Source of the DNA: Deltaproteobacteria bacterium
GTDB taxonomy: Bacteria > Desulfobacterota_D > UBA1144 > Nemesobacterales > Nemesobacteraceae
Direction of reading: 5' to 3'
Assembly (NCBI GenBank): GCA_029262295.1
Contig: JAJCZR010000053.1
Span: forward strand, 1 to 41,104
DNA: 41,104 nt
The notes under the pieces are model-generated. The model had not been told where the DNA came from and did not search any database. It saw only the letters and a program-made list of their open reading frames with translations. The translations under genes were made by a program, and so were the position numbers. Every line of letters starts with the position of its first letter. Positions within the stretch are counted from its first letter, which is position 1. This document shows positions 1 through 8,681 of this stretch, in pieces.

Positions 1-1031
1 TCACCAAGATGTTTATCAACCTGATCCTTATAATCCTGCTCTAAACCGAAAAGACCAAGATGACCATAAAAACTATGAATAGGTCTAAACTCACTATTCG
101 GGGTCATTTTCTGTTCTGGTTCACAGTCTCTTGGAGGAAAAAACATATCTTCATCAATAGGCATTACAAACACTTTTGCCTTTATTCTGGCAAACGCCTT
201 TTCGAGATCCCCACCAGTATTTCTGCTTATATCCCCTCTTTGCCACTTCCATGCCATGCAAAGAAGATCATTAGGATCCATAAGAGCAAAATAGCCTTGT
301 GTAAAACCAACGCGAAAATCTTCCATTGACTCAAATCCAAGATCACGCCACATCTCACGCTTAAACATTTCAGTGCTATAGCCCATAACAGACCAAAGAT
401 CAGCGTGGTGAGCTAAACCAGCTTTTACAGCATGGGGATCGGTGTAAGCACCACCGCTCCAGGCAGGATCAGATGTAATTGCATAGTTTAATGTCTCAGT
501 ATATAGAAAATCATGAGGTGTGTTTTTTGCAGTGCCTGCAATTGGAGCTGCACGTTTTACCATGTCGGGATATTTCACTGCCCACTCCCACGTCTGCTGT
601 GCACCCATAGAACCGCCGACAACAAGTTCGAGTTTTTCAATTCCATATTTCTCAGTGAGAAGTTTGTGCTGAGCGCGCACATCATCACCAATTCTCACAT
701 GCGGGAAATTAGCCATACCGTTTGGGCCGTCTGTATTATGCGGGGATGTTGATAGCCCGTTTCCAATCTGATTTATGATAATAATAAAATACTTATTTGG
801 ATCGAGCGGCCTTCCTTCACCTATATAGACCTGTTCCATAATCTTACTTGTGCCCGAATACCAGGTGGTCATTAATATTGCGTTGTCTTTATTGGCATTT
901 AACTCTCCAAAAGTAGCGTAGGCAAGGTTACAATCTTTTATTACTCCGCCTTCTTCCAACTCATGATCACCAATATTATGAAGCTCATACGGGCCATGAT
1001 TCTCCTGACTATAATATTCGTTATCTAACAT
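1..1031 (-). CDS. MetX-like alpha/beta hydrolase (3' end cut by window)
   Basis: The frame is open from ATG at 1031 to the window edge (343 codons), so the C-terminus is missing. The protein is an alpha/beta-hydrolase of the homoserine O-acetyltransferase (MetX) superfamily. A nucleophile elbow reads GGSMGAQQTW. Near the end come an acidic segment (PIDEDMFFPP) and a late His (SFYGHLGLF), which would complete a Ser-Asp-His triad. The family trans-acetylates or succinylates homoserine, or acts as a general hydrolase; I see no neighbouring methionine gene, so the substrate is uncertain. A strong Shine-Dalgarno (GAGGAG, complement of 1038-1043) and a near-consensus promoter support the start. Superfamily assignment is firm; the metX symbol is not justified. 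Confidence 0.8.
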   Translation of the reverse strand, partial: MLDNEYYSQENHGPYELHNIGDHELEEGGVIKDCNLAYATFGELNANKDNAILMTTWYSGTSKIMEQVYIGEGRPLDPNKYFIIIINQIGNGLSTSPHNTDGPNGMANFPHVRIGDDVRAQHKLLTEKYGIEKLELVVGGSMGAQQTWEWAVKYPDMVKRAAPIAGTAKNTPHDFLYTETLNYAITSDPAWSGGAYTDPHAVKAGLAHHADLWSVMGYSTEMFKREMWRDLGFESMEDFRVGFTQGYFALMDPNDLLCMAWKWQRGDISRNTGGDLEKAFARIKAKVFVMPIDEDMFFPPRDCEPEQKMTPNSEFRPIHSFYGHLGLFGLEQDYKDQVDKHLG

Positions 1032-1080
1032 ACAACTCTCCTCTTTTATGATTTTTTAAATAATTTATCAACCAGTTACG

Positions 1081-1109
1081 ATTATCTAATAACGGCCAGG
1101 TAATGTCAA
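1081..1109 (-). promoter_or_regulatory. Sigma70-type promoter of the MetX-like gene
   Basis: On the minus strand TTGACA (complement of 1104-1109) is followed, after exactly 17 bases, by GATAAT (complement of 1081-1086). That is 6/6 and 5/6 to consensus. It lies about 50 bases upstream of the ATG at 1031. Confidence 0.6.
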
Positions 1110-1146
1110 GAAGATTAAAGTACTGAGAGAATGAAACGCTTATAAA

Positions 1147-2148
1147 CTATCTGAATAAAATCAAGGCAATCAAAATCACAAGAAGAACAGTTGAAGTAAT
1201 TATTGCAAAGTATGTGGATTTTCTAGCTTTGTCTTTTTCCCACCATGTAATTGGTCTTACCCCCTGAAGGACAAATGTAATTACACCTGAAAGATTTACT
1301 GCGATTACATTTACAAGTAAAAGGATTAAAGCTCCGTAAGCAAGACCAAAATTCCCCGATCCAAGTAACATCCCAAACGCGACAAGTGGTGGAAGAAGTG
1401 CCACTGCAACCATCACCCCGATCAATGCACTTGGAAGTCCAATTGTAAAAGAAAGCGCTCCCGCTGAACCTGAGGCAAGGGCTAAGACAATATCCCCTAG
1501 ACCAACTTCAGTTCTTGACCTTAGTTCATGAATTGTGGGATCAATGTAAAGAAAATAGCCGATGGAAATTGAGACAATTAAACCTATAACAACTCCCAGT
1601 ATATTTACCCTTATTGATTTCTTTGAAAGTTCAATATCCCCAAGCGTAACAGAAAGTGCAAGAGCAACATTAGGGGCCAAAAGCGGAGCAATTACCATAG
1701 CACCGATTATTACCGCAACATTGTCTTTTAAGACACCAATTGAGGCAACAATTGAAGAAAGGATAGTTAAAAATATAAATACCTTTGATGTCTGAATCCC
1801 GCTTGTAATGTCTGAGTAGAGCTCTTCGCGACTTATACTAAGGCTTTTAATCTTCTTTGGTTTGTTTTTATCCTCATCAGCTATTTTCTTGTCAACTTCA
1901 ACCCTTGGTATGGTTGCCTCAACCGGAAGAAGTATCATTCTGAAATTATCAGTTGAAGAAAAGCGTTTCTGGATAATATCCATCAACTCACCACTTTCTT
2001 CTGAAGAAACAAGGATTTTTACAGTATGTTGATTGCCAACTTCACTTTCGGTCCAAACAGCATGAACCTCAAGTTCTTCAATTTGTTCATTAATCCAGGA
2101 AAGGTTTTCCGAGGAAGGTACATAAACTTCAAGTAAGCGAAGCGGCAT
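1147..2148 (-). CDS. DUF389 / TIGR00341 family membrane protein
   Basis: A 333-residue protein of the DUF389 family, whose function is unknown. Residues 1-115 are soluble and charged, a putative ligand-binding domain. From about residue 120 on there are six or seven hydrophobic segments. They carry the family's conserved glycine/proline-rich motifs, GAMVIAPLLAPN near residue 150 and VALLPPLVAFG near 250. It lies 62 bases downstream of trxB on the same strand and may be co-transcribed. I see no good ribosome binding site before the ATG. Inner-membrane localisation is inferred from the hydrophobic segments. Confidence 0.85.
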   Translation of the reverse strand: MPLRLLEVYVPSSENLSWINEQIEELEVHAVWTESEVGNQHTVKILVSSEESGELMDIIQKRFSSTDNFRMILLPVEATIPRVEVDKKIADEDKNKPKKIKSLSISREELYSDITSGIQTSKVFIFLTILSSIVASIGVLKDNVAVIIGAMVIAPLLAPNVALALSVTLGDIELSKKSIRVNILGVVIGLIVSISIGYFLYIDPTIHELRSRTEVGLGDIVLALASGSAGALSFTIGLPSALIGVMVAVALLPPLVAFGMLLGSGNFGLAYGALILLLVNVIAVNLSGVITFVLQGVRPITWWEKDKARKSTYFAIITSTVLLVILIALILFR

Positions 2149-2210
2149 AAGGAGATATAATAAGAAGTATTATTAATAATTGAAAGAGCTAAAGTAACAG
2201 ACTGAAAATA

Positions 2211-3164
2211 TCATTCGTTCTCTTCCAGAAATCTCTCAGCATCAATTGCTGCCATACAGCCAGTTCCGGCAGCAGTTACAGCCTGTTTGTAACGGGTATC
2301 CTGAACATCACCTGCAGCGTAGACTCCGGGCACATTTGTTTCAGAAGTTTTATCATTTGTAATAAGGTAACCATTTTCATCCATATCTAACTGACCTTCA
2401 AAAAGGTTTGTGTTTGGAGTATGTCCAATAGCGACAAACATCCCCTCACATTCCTTGATCCATGTCTCATCAGTTTTAATGTTTAGAACTTTAACCCCGG
2501 TAACCCCATCCTGTTTATTGCCAATCACTTCTTCAACTACAGAGTCCCATAAAAACTCAATCTTATCGTTTTTGAGTGCCCTTTCCTGCATTATCTTTGA
2601 AGCCCTTAGTTCATCCCGCCTGTGGATTACGGTTACTTTAGAGGCAAACTTTGTGAGAAACACGGCCTCTTCCATTGCTGTGTCACCACCACCAATCACA
2701 ACAATCTCTTTCTCTTTATAGAAAAATCCATCACATGTGGCACATGTCGAAACGCCATAACCGAGCATCTGTTTTTCTGATTCTATTCCGAGCATCTTTG
2801 CAGTTGCACCTGAGGATATAATAAATGTTTCAGCTTCAACCTGATCGCCATTTCCAGTTATAATTTTGAAAGGTCTTTTAGAAAGGTCCACAGATGTGAT
2901 CTCGCCGTTAACACAGTTGGCCCCAAAACGTTCAGCCTGTTTTCTCATCGCATCCATAAGTTCCGGGCCCATTATTCCTTCTGGAAATCCGGGATAGTTT
3001 TCCACATCAGTTGTAGTAGTAAGCTGGCCTCCCGGTTCGAATCCGGCAATTACAGTTGGCTCCAGATTTGCCCTTGCTGCATAAAGTGCCGCAGTAAGTC
3101 CGGCAGGCCCCGAACCCATTATGAGTACTTTGGTTTTACTTTTAAGTTCATTAGTTTCAGACAT
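2211..3164 (-). CDS. trxB: Thioredoxin reductase
   Basis: A 317-residue low-molecular-weight thioredoxin reductase, which passes NADPH electrons through FAD and a redox disulfide to thioredoxin in the cytoplasm. The FAD-binding motif GSGPAG is at residues 17-22. The active-site CATC has cysteines 141 and 144. The NADPH domain shows GGGDTA at 158-163 and HRRDxxRA at 181-188, the Arg pair typical of NADPH preference. A C-terminal AAGD FAD motif is also present. Length and motif order are normal. It is transcribed divergently from ygfZ, and both have roles in redox or Fe-S upkeep. Confidence 0.97.
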   Translation of the reverse strand: MSETNELKSKTKVLIMGSGPAGLTAALYAARANLEPTVIAGFEPGGQLTTTTDVENYPGFPEGIMGPELMDAMRKQAERFGANCVNGEITSVDLSKRPFKIITGNGDQVEAETFIISSGATAKMLGIESEKQMLGYGVSTCATCDGFFYKEKEIVVIGGGDTAMEEAVFLTKFASKVTVIHRRDELRASKIMQERALKNDKIEFLWDSVVEEVIGNKQDGVTGVKVLNIKTDETWIKECEGMFVAIGHTPNTNLFEGQLDMDENGYLITNDKTSETNVPGVYAAGDVQDTRYKQAVTAAGTGCMAAIDAERFLEENE

Positions 3165-3190
3165 TAATTAACCTCTTTTAAAATTTGAAG

Positions 3191-3224
3191 TTTATACTAC
3201 ATTTAGCTATTGCTTTTTCAATAG
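3191..3224 (-). promoter_or_regulatory. Putative trxB promoter with overlapping hairpin
   Basis: A perfect 6-bp inverted repeat, CTATTG (3207-3212) and CAATAG (3219-3224) with a 6-base loop, overlaps a minus-strand TTGAAA (complement of 3216-3221). Possible -10 elements are TAGTAT (complement of 3194-3199, spacing 16) and TATAAA (complement of 3191-3196, spacing 19). Promoter and any regulator binding are inferred. Confidence 0.3.
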
Positions 3225-3293
3225 GAAAGAAAAAAGGATACAAGTTTTAGAACAAATTCTACATATAAGGATTCAGGAGCTAACCATATATCA

Positions 3294-3299
3294 TATAAT
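3294..3299 (+). promoter_or_regulatory. Possible -10 box for ygfZ
   Basis: A perfect TATAAT lies 26 bases before the ygfZ ATG. I find no convincing -35 at 16-18 bases upstream, so this is only a candidate. Confidence 0.25.
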
Positions 3300-3325
3300 A
3301 GTTAAGATAAAACCGGAGACCAATT

Positions 3326-4399
3326 ATGAATAAAACCCCACTGTTTGAATTTGAAGAGACACTTAATGCTAACTTCAAAAATATTAATGAATGGCAGCTG
3401 GCAAAAGACTATGGCAACAAAACTAAGGAAGTAAGCAACACAAGAAATGGATTAACTTTTTGTGATATTTCAAACAGAGGAAAACTGAGACTATCTGGAA
3501 AAGATCACCTTAAACTCCTTCAGGGAATGCTTACAAATGACGTTTTAAATCTAAAAACAGGAGAAGGAAACCTCTCCGCAGTATTAACAAATAAAGGAAG
3601 AGTCATTTCAGATATGAGGGTATATAAAGATGAAGGTTCAGTTTTTCTTGATACTGAACCCGGGCTTAATAAAAAGCTAAAAGATCATTTACTTAAGTTC
3701 AGGCTTTCATACAAAGCCGAGATTGACGACGTAACAAAAGATTATGGCCTTGTTCATATCTCGGGAACAAAATGTATTGATTTCCTAACCGACTCTTTTA
3801 ATATCGGCAGAGATAATCTTGATGAATATGAACACATCAAAGAAAATGGAATTAAAATTATCAAGATCAACAGAACTGGCGACCTGGGTTTTGATATTCA
3901 ATTTGAAAATAATATGTCAGATAAAATCATAAATTTAATTTCAAGCCCAGCTTTTAATATTAAACCAGCTGGTCTTGAAGCTATGGAAATTATGAGAATA
4001 GAAGCTGGGATACCCAAATATGGTGTGGATATAGATGAAAGAACAATCCCTATTGAAGCCGGGCTTTGGAGTGCACTTGATTTTGAAAAGGGTTGTTATG
4101 TGGGCCAGGAAGTCGTGGCAAGAATAAAGTGGCGAGGAAGGGTAAACCGTCATCTTGTCAGCCTGAGAGTTGAAGGTGAAAAAGTTCCAGGGCCTAAAGA
4201 TAAAATAATCTCTGACGAAAAAGAGATTGGAAAAATCACTTCTTCGGTATTCTCACCAACTGTAAATAAAGTTATCGCACTTGGTTACATAAGAAGAGAA
4301 TTTAAAGATCATGGAAGTAAAGCAGAAGTTTTATTTTCTGACGGAAGTAAAACAGGCGTGGAAGTTATAGAAAACTCTTTTCACCAAAGATTTAGTTAG
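3326..4399 (+). CDS. ygfZ: YgfZ-type folate-binding protein (GcvT family)
   Basis: A 357-residue protein with the fold of the glycine-cleavage T protein (aminomethyltransferase). The YgfZ signature KGCYxGQE, with its conserved Cys at residue 257, separates it from true GcvT. YgfZ proteins bind folate and help assemble or repair certain Fe-S enzymes. No gcvH or gcvP is nearby, which also argues against a glycine-cleavage role. The N-terminal region has the usual GcvT-like segments, including LLQGMLTNDV near residue 70. It is divergent from trxB, and GGAG just upstream of the ATG serves as a Shine-Dalgarno. Confidence 0.9.
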   Translation: MNKTPLFEFEETLNANFKNINEWQLAKDYGNKTKEVSNTRNGLTFCDISNRGKLRLSGKDHLKLLQGMLTNDVLNLKTGEGNLSAVLTNKGRVISDMRVYKDEGSVFLDTEPGLNKKLKDHLLKFRLSYKAEIDDVTKDYGLVHISGTKCIDFLTDSFNIGRDNLDEYEHIKENGIKIIKINRTGDLGFDIQFENNMSDKIINLISSPAFNIKPAGLEAMEIMRIEAGIPKYGVDIDERTIPIEAGLWSALDFEKGCYVGQEVVARIKWRGRVNRHLVSLRVEGEKVPGPKDKIISDEKEIGKITSSVFSPTVNKVIALGYIRREFKDHGSKAEVLFSDGSKTGVEVIENSFHQRFS

Positions 4400-4437
4400 A
4401 TAATTGCCTATTATCTCCAATTGTTACCTTAATTGAC

Positions 4438-4466
4438 TTGATTTTAAGATACTGTCGTTCTATTAT
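4438..4466 (+). promoter_or_regulatory. Candidate promoter of the mre operon
   Basis: TTGATT (4438-4443), a 17-base spacer, then TATTAT (4461-4466). The -10 is 5/6 and the -35 is 4/6 to sigma70 consensus. It sits about 40 bases before the preferred mreB start. Confidence 0.4.
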
Positions 4467-4490
4467 ACTGTGATAACTTTTATTTGGCTT

Positions 4491-4497
4491 GGGAGGA
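4491..4497 (+). promoter_or_regulatory. Ribosome binding site deciding the mreB start
   Basis: GGGAGGA ends 10 bases before GTG at 4508. It lies inside the reading frame if TTG at 4484 is used, so it argues for GTG 4508. Confidence 0.7.
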
Positions 4498-4507
4498 ATT
4501 CCATTTA

Positions 4508-5545
4508 GTGATATTTAATTCGATTTTAGGACTGTTTTCCAACGATTTGGCTGTGGATTTAGGTACAGCAAACACTCTTGTATTTGTAAAAGGCAAAGGG
4601 ATCATTGCTAATGAACCCTCAGTTGTAGCTGTGCAGGAAGATCAAAAGGGGGCAAAGAAACTCCTTGCAGTGGGGAAAGAGGCAAAAGACATGGTAGGAA
4701 GGACCCCCGGATCAATTAAGGCAATCAGGCCTCTTCGTGACGGAGTTATAGCCGATTTTGATATAGCCCAGAAGATGCTTGAATACTTTATTAAAAAATC
4801 CCATAACAACAGAAAAAGCCTTGTACGTCCAAGAATTATTATTTCTGTTCCTATAGGTATAACCGAAGTAGAAAAAAGGGCTGTAAGAGAGTCTGCGGAG
4901 GCTGCAGGGGCAAGAGAAGTCTATCTTATTGAGGAAACAATGTCTGCGGCAATTGGTGCAGGAATGCCAGTAACAGAACCAACAGGTAGCATGGTAGTAG
5001 ACATCGGTGGAGGCACAACTGGTGTGGCAGTTATCTCACTTGCCGGCATTGTTGTAAGTAAATCCATAAAAGTTGGCGGAGATAAAATGGATGAATCTAT
5101 AATGCAATATATAAAAAGGAACTATAATATGCTTATAGGTGAGAGAACTGCAGAAGAGGTTAAAAAGCACCTTGGTAAAGAAATTGACAATAGTGAGATG
5201 ACAACCATGAAAGTAAAAGGAAGGGACCTTAGATCAGGTATCCCGATGACGATAGAGATTAGCTCAAATGAAGTAAAAGAAGCTTTATCGGAACCTGTTA
5301 GTGAAATTGTGGATGCAATTAAGCAAACTTTAGAGAGGACCCCGCCCGAACTTTCTGCCGATATTGTTGATACAGGGATAACACTTGCGGGTGGAGGGGC
5401 ACTTCTTGGTGGCCTTGATAAATTGATAAGCCAGGAAACAGGCCTGCCAGTAATGATTGCAGAGGATCCTCTTACTTGTGTGGTTTTAGGTTCTGGAAGA
5501 GCACTTGATGAATTAAAAATATTAAAAGAGCTTAGTGTTTGGTAA
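4508..5545 (+). CDS. mreB: Rod-shape actin homologue MreB
   Basis: MreB is the bacterial actin that forms membrane-bound filaments guiding lateral wall synthesis. The ATP-binding phosphate-1 motif VDLGTANT follows the N-terminal membrane-associated segment, and phosphate-2 is VDIGGGTT. The frame is open back to TTG at 4484. I prefer GTG at 4508 because a strong Shine-Dalgarno precedes it and because the resulting N-terminus ([14 protein letters not shown]) matches the usual MreB beginning; this gives 345 residues. It heads the operon mreB-mreC-mreD-mrdA-rodA. Confidence 0.97.
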   Translation: MIFNSILGLFSNDLAVDLGTANTLVFVKGKGIIANEPSVVAVQEDQKGAKKLLAVGKEAKDMVGRTPGSIKAIRPLRDGVIADFDIAQKMLEYFIKKSHNNRKSLVRPRIIISVPIGITEVEKRAVRESAEAAGAREVYLIEETMSAAIGAGMPVTEPTGSMVVDIGGGTTGVAVISLAGIVVSKSIKVGGDKMDESIMQYIKRNYNMLIGERTAEEVKKHLGKEIDNSEMTTMKVKGRDLRSGIPMTIEISSNEVKEALSEPVSEIVDAIKQTLERTPPELSADIVDTGITLAGGGALLGGLDKLISQETGLPVMIAEDPLTCVVLGSGRALDELKILKELSVW

Positions 5546-5565
5546 ACTAAACTGATAAATTTGAT

Positions 5566-6432
5566 ATGATACAAAAGTTTTTTAAAAATTATCCATTTCT
5601 TTCATCACTAATATTTATTATCTTCTCAATACAGATAATTCCTTTCGCATTAAATGCGGACAAAAACGATAATGTTGCCACTAAACTTATTATGGAAATA
5701 AATTACTATCCATCAAAGTTGATTGATAATGTTAAATCAACTGCAAGGGGTTCCTGGGACGACTATATTTCCCTTGTGGACACAGAAAAAGAAAATGAGC
5801 TTTTAAAAAAAGAGATTGAGATTCTAAGAAATGAATACTACCAACTGGAAGAAGCAAAGATACAGAATCAAAGGCTAAAAAAACTTCTTAACTACAAAGA
5901 AGAACATGCAGAAAAGGTTATAAGTGCGAACGTAATTGCCGGAAGCCCCTCAATTATCAGACCAGAGTTTTTGATGATAGATAAGGGAGGAAAGTCAGGA
6001 GTAAAAAAAGAGATGGCAGTTTCCACTAATCTTGGTGTTGTTGGAAGGGTACACTCAGTAGGTAAAAACAACTCGATGATAATGCTTATTACTGATCCCC
6101 TTAGCTCGATTGATGCGATAGTTCATAGAACACGTGAAAGAGGTATTGTGAAAGGGCTAGGAAATAAATGTCTCATGCAATACATAGAAGATAAAGATAA
6201 TATCTCAGAAGGCGATAAAATCATGTCATCTGGAAAAGATGGAATATTCCCAAAAGGCATAGTAATTGGCACCGTTGCAAAAATTGAGGCAGATGGTGGT
6301 CTTTATGAAGCAACCATAGAGCCCGAGATTGACACCAATACGCTTGAAGAGGTACTCATCATTCTTGAAGAAAAAAAAGAATTTCAAGAACAGCCCGCAG
6401 AACAACTTGAAGAACAACCCCTAAATGAATAA
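5566..6432 (+). CDS. mreC: Rod-shape protein MreC
   Basis: A 288-residue bitopic protein with a short cytoplasmic tail and one membrane helix at about residues 10-30. A charged coiled coil follows at about 78-112, then the periplasmic beta-rich MreC core (VIAGSPSIIRPEF onwards). MreC links MreB, MreD and penicillin-binding protein 2 and helps activate PBP2. The last 20 residues are rich in Glu and Gln, a low-complexity tail. It starts 20 bases after mreB, and its stop codon overlaps the mreD start by 8 bases, so translation is probably coupled. Confidence 0.93.
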   Translation: MIQKFFKNYPFLSSLIFIIFSIQIIPFALNADKNDNVATKLIMEINYYPSKLIDNVKSTARGSWDDYISLVDTEKENELLKKEIEILRNEYYQLEEAKIQNQRLKKLLNYKEEHAEKVISANVIAGSPSIIRPEFLMIDKGGKSGVKKEMAVSTNLGVVGRVHSVGKNNSMIMLITDPLSSIDAIVHRTRERGIVKGLGNKCLMQYIEDKDNISEGDKIMSSGKDGIFPKGIVIGTVAKIEADGGLYEATIEPEIDTNTLEEVLIILEEKKEFQEQPAEQLEEQPLNE

Positions 6433-6916
6433 ATCTTTACACTTTATTTATTACATTTTAGTCTCAATAATTCTAATAATAGTTCAAACTGCAATTCTCA
6501 CTCCCAGGCTTATGGGCCTGTTCTCACCTGATCTCAACCTTATACTGATAATATATCTTTCAATAAATCCAAAAATTAGCAACGCTTTTATTCTTGTTGT
6601 TTTAAACGGTTTGTTAATGGATTTTTTTTCCGGCAACACGCTTGGTCTTCATACACTTACAAGAATAATTGTGTACATATTTCTTAGAAATAGCGTCTCA
6701 AAGTTTGATTTTAAGGAAACCCCGCCTCAGGTATTCGCATTATTAATAGCAACAACATTTTTTTGGGCACTGATCTTTTTAATTTTGAAGGTTAAATCTA
6801 TTGAGAGTTTTACAATTTCTTTGAATCTCATAATTCATCAAGCTACTATTAATACATTAGTTGGTATTTTCTTAATAAAATTTTTCAGAAAAATAGATGC
6901 AAAATTTCAAAAGTAG
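6425..6916 (+). CDS. mreD: Rod-shape protein MreD
   Basis: A 163-residue, very hydrophobic protein with about five membrane helices, the size and topology expected of MreD. The FSPDLNLILIIYLS segment near residue 34 and a GLLMDFFSG motif near residue 62 are typical. MreD sits in the inner membrane with MreC in the elongasome. Its start overlaps the end of mreC by 8 bases, and its own end overlaps mrdA by 20 bases. Identification rests on both sequence and position. Confidence 0.9.
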   Translation: MNKSLHFIYYILVSIILIIVQTAILTPRLMGLFSPDLNLILIIYLSINPKISNAFILVVLNGLLMDFFSGNTLGLHTLTRIIVYIFLRNSVSKFDFKETPPQVFALLIATTFFWALIFLILKVKSIESFTISLNLIIHQATINTLVGIFLIKFFRKIDAKFQK

Positions 6917-8681
6917 ATTAATAATTTCAGCCATAATTCTGAGCCAGTTCTTTTTAATTTTTTTTGGGAGGCTTTTTTACCTTCAAATATTAAAAGGAGA
7001 AGAGTTTGAAAAGTTCTCTGCAGAAAACAGTATCAGGCTCCTGAAAGTGCCTGCTCCCAGGGGGAAAATTCTTGACAGAAATGGAAAAGAAATTGTGGTG
7101 AACCGTCCTTCTTTTAACCTCGTGGTCTTTCCAAGAGAGATAAAAGATGTAGAAGCTATATCACATAAATTATCAGAAATACTCGGGAAACCTCAATTTG
7201 AGTTGGAGATTACACTCAAAAAATTAATCAAACAAAATTTTTACACGCCCACACCAATTGCAAAAGATATAACAAGGGATGAGCTTGCAATCGTGGAGAT
7301 AAATCGTGATGTTCTAAAAGGAGTGGATATAGAAGTTAACTACGTTAGAAGCTATCCCCATGGAAACTCTGGTTCATTGATACTTGGTTATCTTGGCCTT
7401 GCAAGTGAAGATGAAATTAAAGAGGACCCTTCAATAGAAGCAGATCAACAAACAGGGAAATTTGGCATTGAAAGAAATCTTGAAAAAAATCTGGTTGGCG
7501 AAAAAGGGCAAAAGTATATTGTGGTAGATGCCCTTGGAAGAAAAGTGGAAACACCTTTTTTCAAGGACCGGCTTCATGATAAAGACAGCTCACCGGGAAA
7601 TGATGTTCAGCTTACAATTGATATTGACCTTCAAGATACCGCAGAAAGTTTACTCGAAGATAAAAGCGGTGCGATTGTTGCAATGGATATCAATACTGGA
7701 GAAATACTTGCCCTTGCAAGCAGGCCTTCATTTGATCTAAGGGATTTTTCATCCTCAATTACCAGAGAGAAATGGCTTGAAATAACAAATGATGAAGATT
7801 TTCCGTTTCTTAACAGGGCCACTCAGGGCACCTACCCTCCGGGTTCTGTATTTAAAATTGTTACTGCTTACGCAGCACTTAATGAAAAAGCAATTGATTA
7901 CAACACCAAATTTTACTGCCCTGGTCATTACAAAATAGGGAAAAGGAAATTTCATTGCTGGAAACGGGCCGGGCATGGATGGGTAGATTTCAAGAGATCC
8001 CTTGTAAAGTCATGTGATGTTTACTACTACCAGGTTGCAGAAAAACTTGGAATTGACAAGCTTTCAAAATATATAAAAGTTTTTGGTTTCGGAAGCAAAA
8101 CCGGTTTTGATCTTTTTGAAAAAGAAGGTGTTGCGCCAAGTAGGGAATGGAAACTCAGAAACTTCAAAAAGCCCTGGTATAAAGGTGAAACAGCTATCAC
8201 ATCAATTGGGCAAGGTTATCTAAATGTAACACCTATCCAGGTAAATGTTATGACGGCTGCTGTTGCAAACAATGGAATTATTTTAAAACCTACCCTTATT
8301 AAAGGGCCGGTAGAGGAAAGTGATGATAGTGATAAGATAAGACAAGTGGTCCTGGAACGTTCAATAGTTAAAAAAATAAATGATGCACTCTGGGCAGTTG
8401 TGAATGAAAGAGGTGGCACCGGGGGAAGGGCTAAATCAAAACTCCTAGATATATCAGGCAAAACAGGCACTGCTCAGGTAGTTGCGCTCGGATCTGAAAA
8501 GGGAAGTGATAAGTTTAAAGACCATGCCTGGTTTACTTCTTTCGCCCCTTCTGAATATCCGGAAATTGCCGTAACAGTATTAGTTGAAAACGGTGGAAAA
8601 GGTGGTTCAGTTGCTGCACCAATCGCAAAAGAAATCATTGAAAAGTATCACCAAATAAAGAATCCATCAGATGATATTTGA
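6897..8681 (+). CDS. mrdA: Penicillin-binding protein 2 (elongation transpeptidase)
   Basis: A 594-residue class B PBP that cross-links peptidoglycan during side-wall growth. It has an N-terminal membrane anchor (residues 7-25) and a dimerisation region with LKVPAPRGKILDRNG. The transpeptidase motifs follow: SVFK with catalytic Ser317 and Lys320, SCD at 372-374 (the second motif), and KTGT at 522-525. The domain faces the periplasm. The gene overlaps mreD by 20 bases and rodA by 11 bases. Its partner glycosyltransferase is the adjacent RodA. Confidence 0.96.
   Translation: MQNFKSRLIISAIILSQFFLIFFGRLFYLQILKGEEFEKFSAENSIRLLKVPAPRGKILDRNGKEIVVNRPSFNLVVFPREIKDVEAISHKLSEILGKPQFELEITLKKLIKQNFYTPTPIAKDITRDELAIVEINRDVLKGVDIEVNYVRSYPHGNSGSLILGYLGLASEDEIKEDPSIEADQQTGKFGIERNLEKNLVGEKGQKYIVVDALGRKVETPFFKDRLHDKDSSPGNDVQLTIDIDLQDTAESLLEDKSGAIVAMDINTGEILALASRPSFDLRDFSSSITREKWLEITNDEDFPFLNRATQGTYPPGSVFKIVTAYAALNEKAIDYNTKFYCPGHYKIGKRKFHCWKRAGHGWVDFKRSLVKSCDVYYYQVAEKLGIDKLSKYIKVFGFGSKTGFDLFEKEGVAPSREWKLRNFKKPWYKGETAITSIGQGYLNVTPIQVNVMTAAVANNGIILKPTLIKGPVEESDDSDKIRQVVLERSIVKKINDALWAVVNERGGTGGRAKSKLLDISGKTGTAQVVALGSEKGSDKFKDHAWFTSFAPSEYPEIAVTVLVENGGKGGSVAAPIAKEIIEKYHQIKNPSDDI

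Noticed and set aside
3034-3044. tRNA-like GGTTCGAATCC on the plus strand
   Set aside because: It lies within trxB codons and no cloverleaf can be formed around it.
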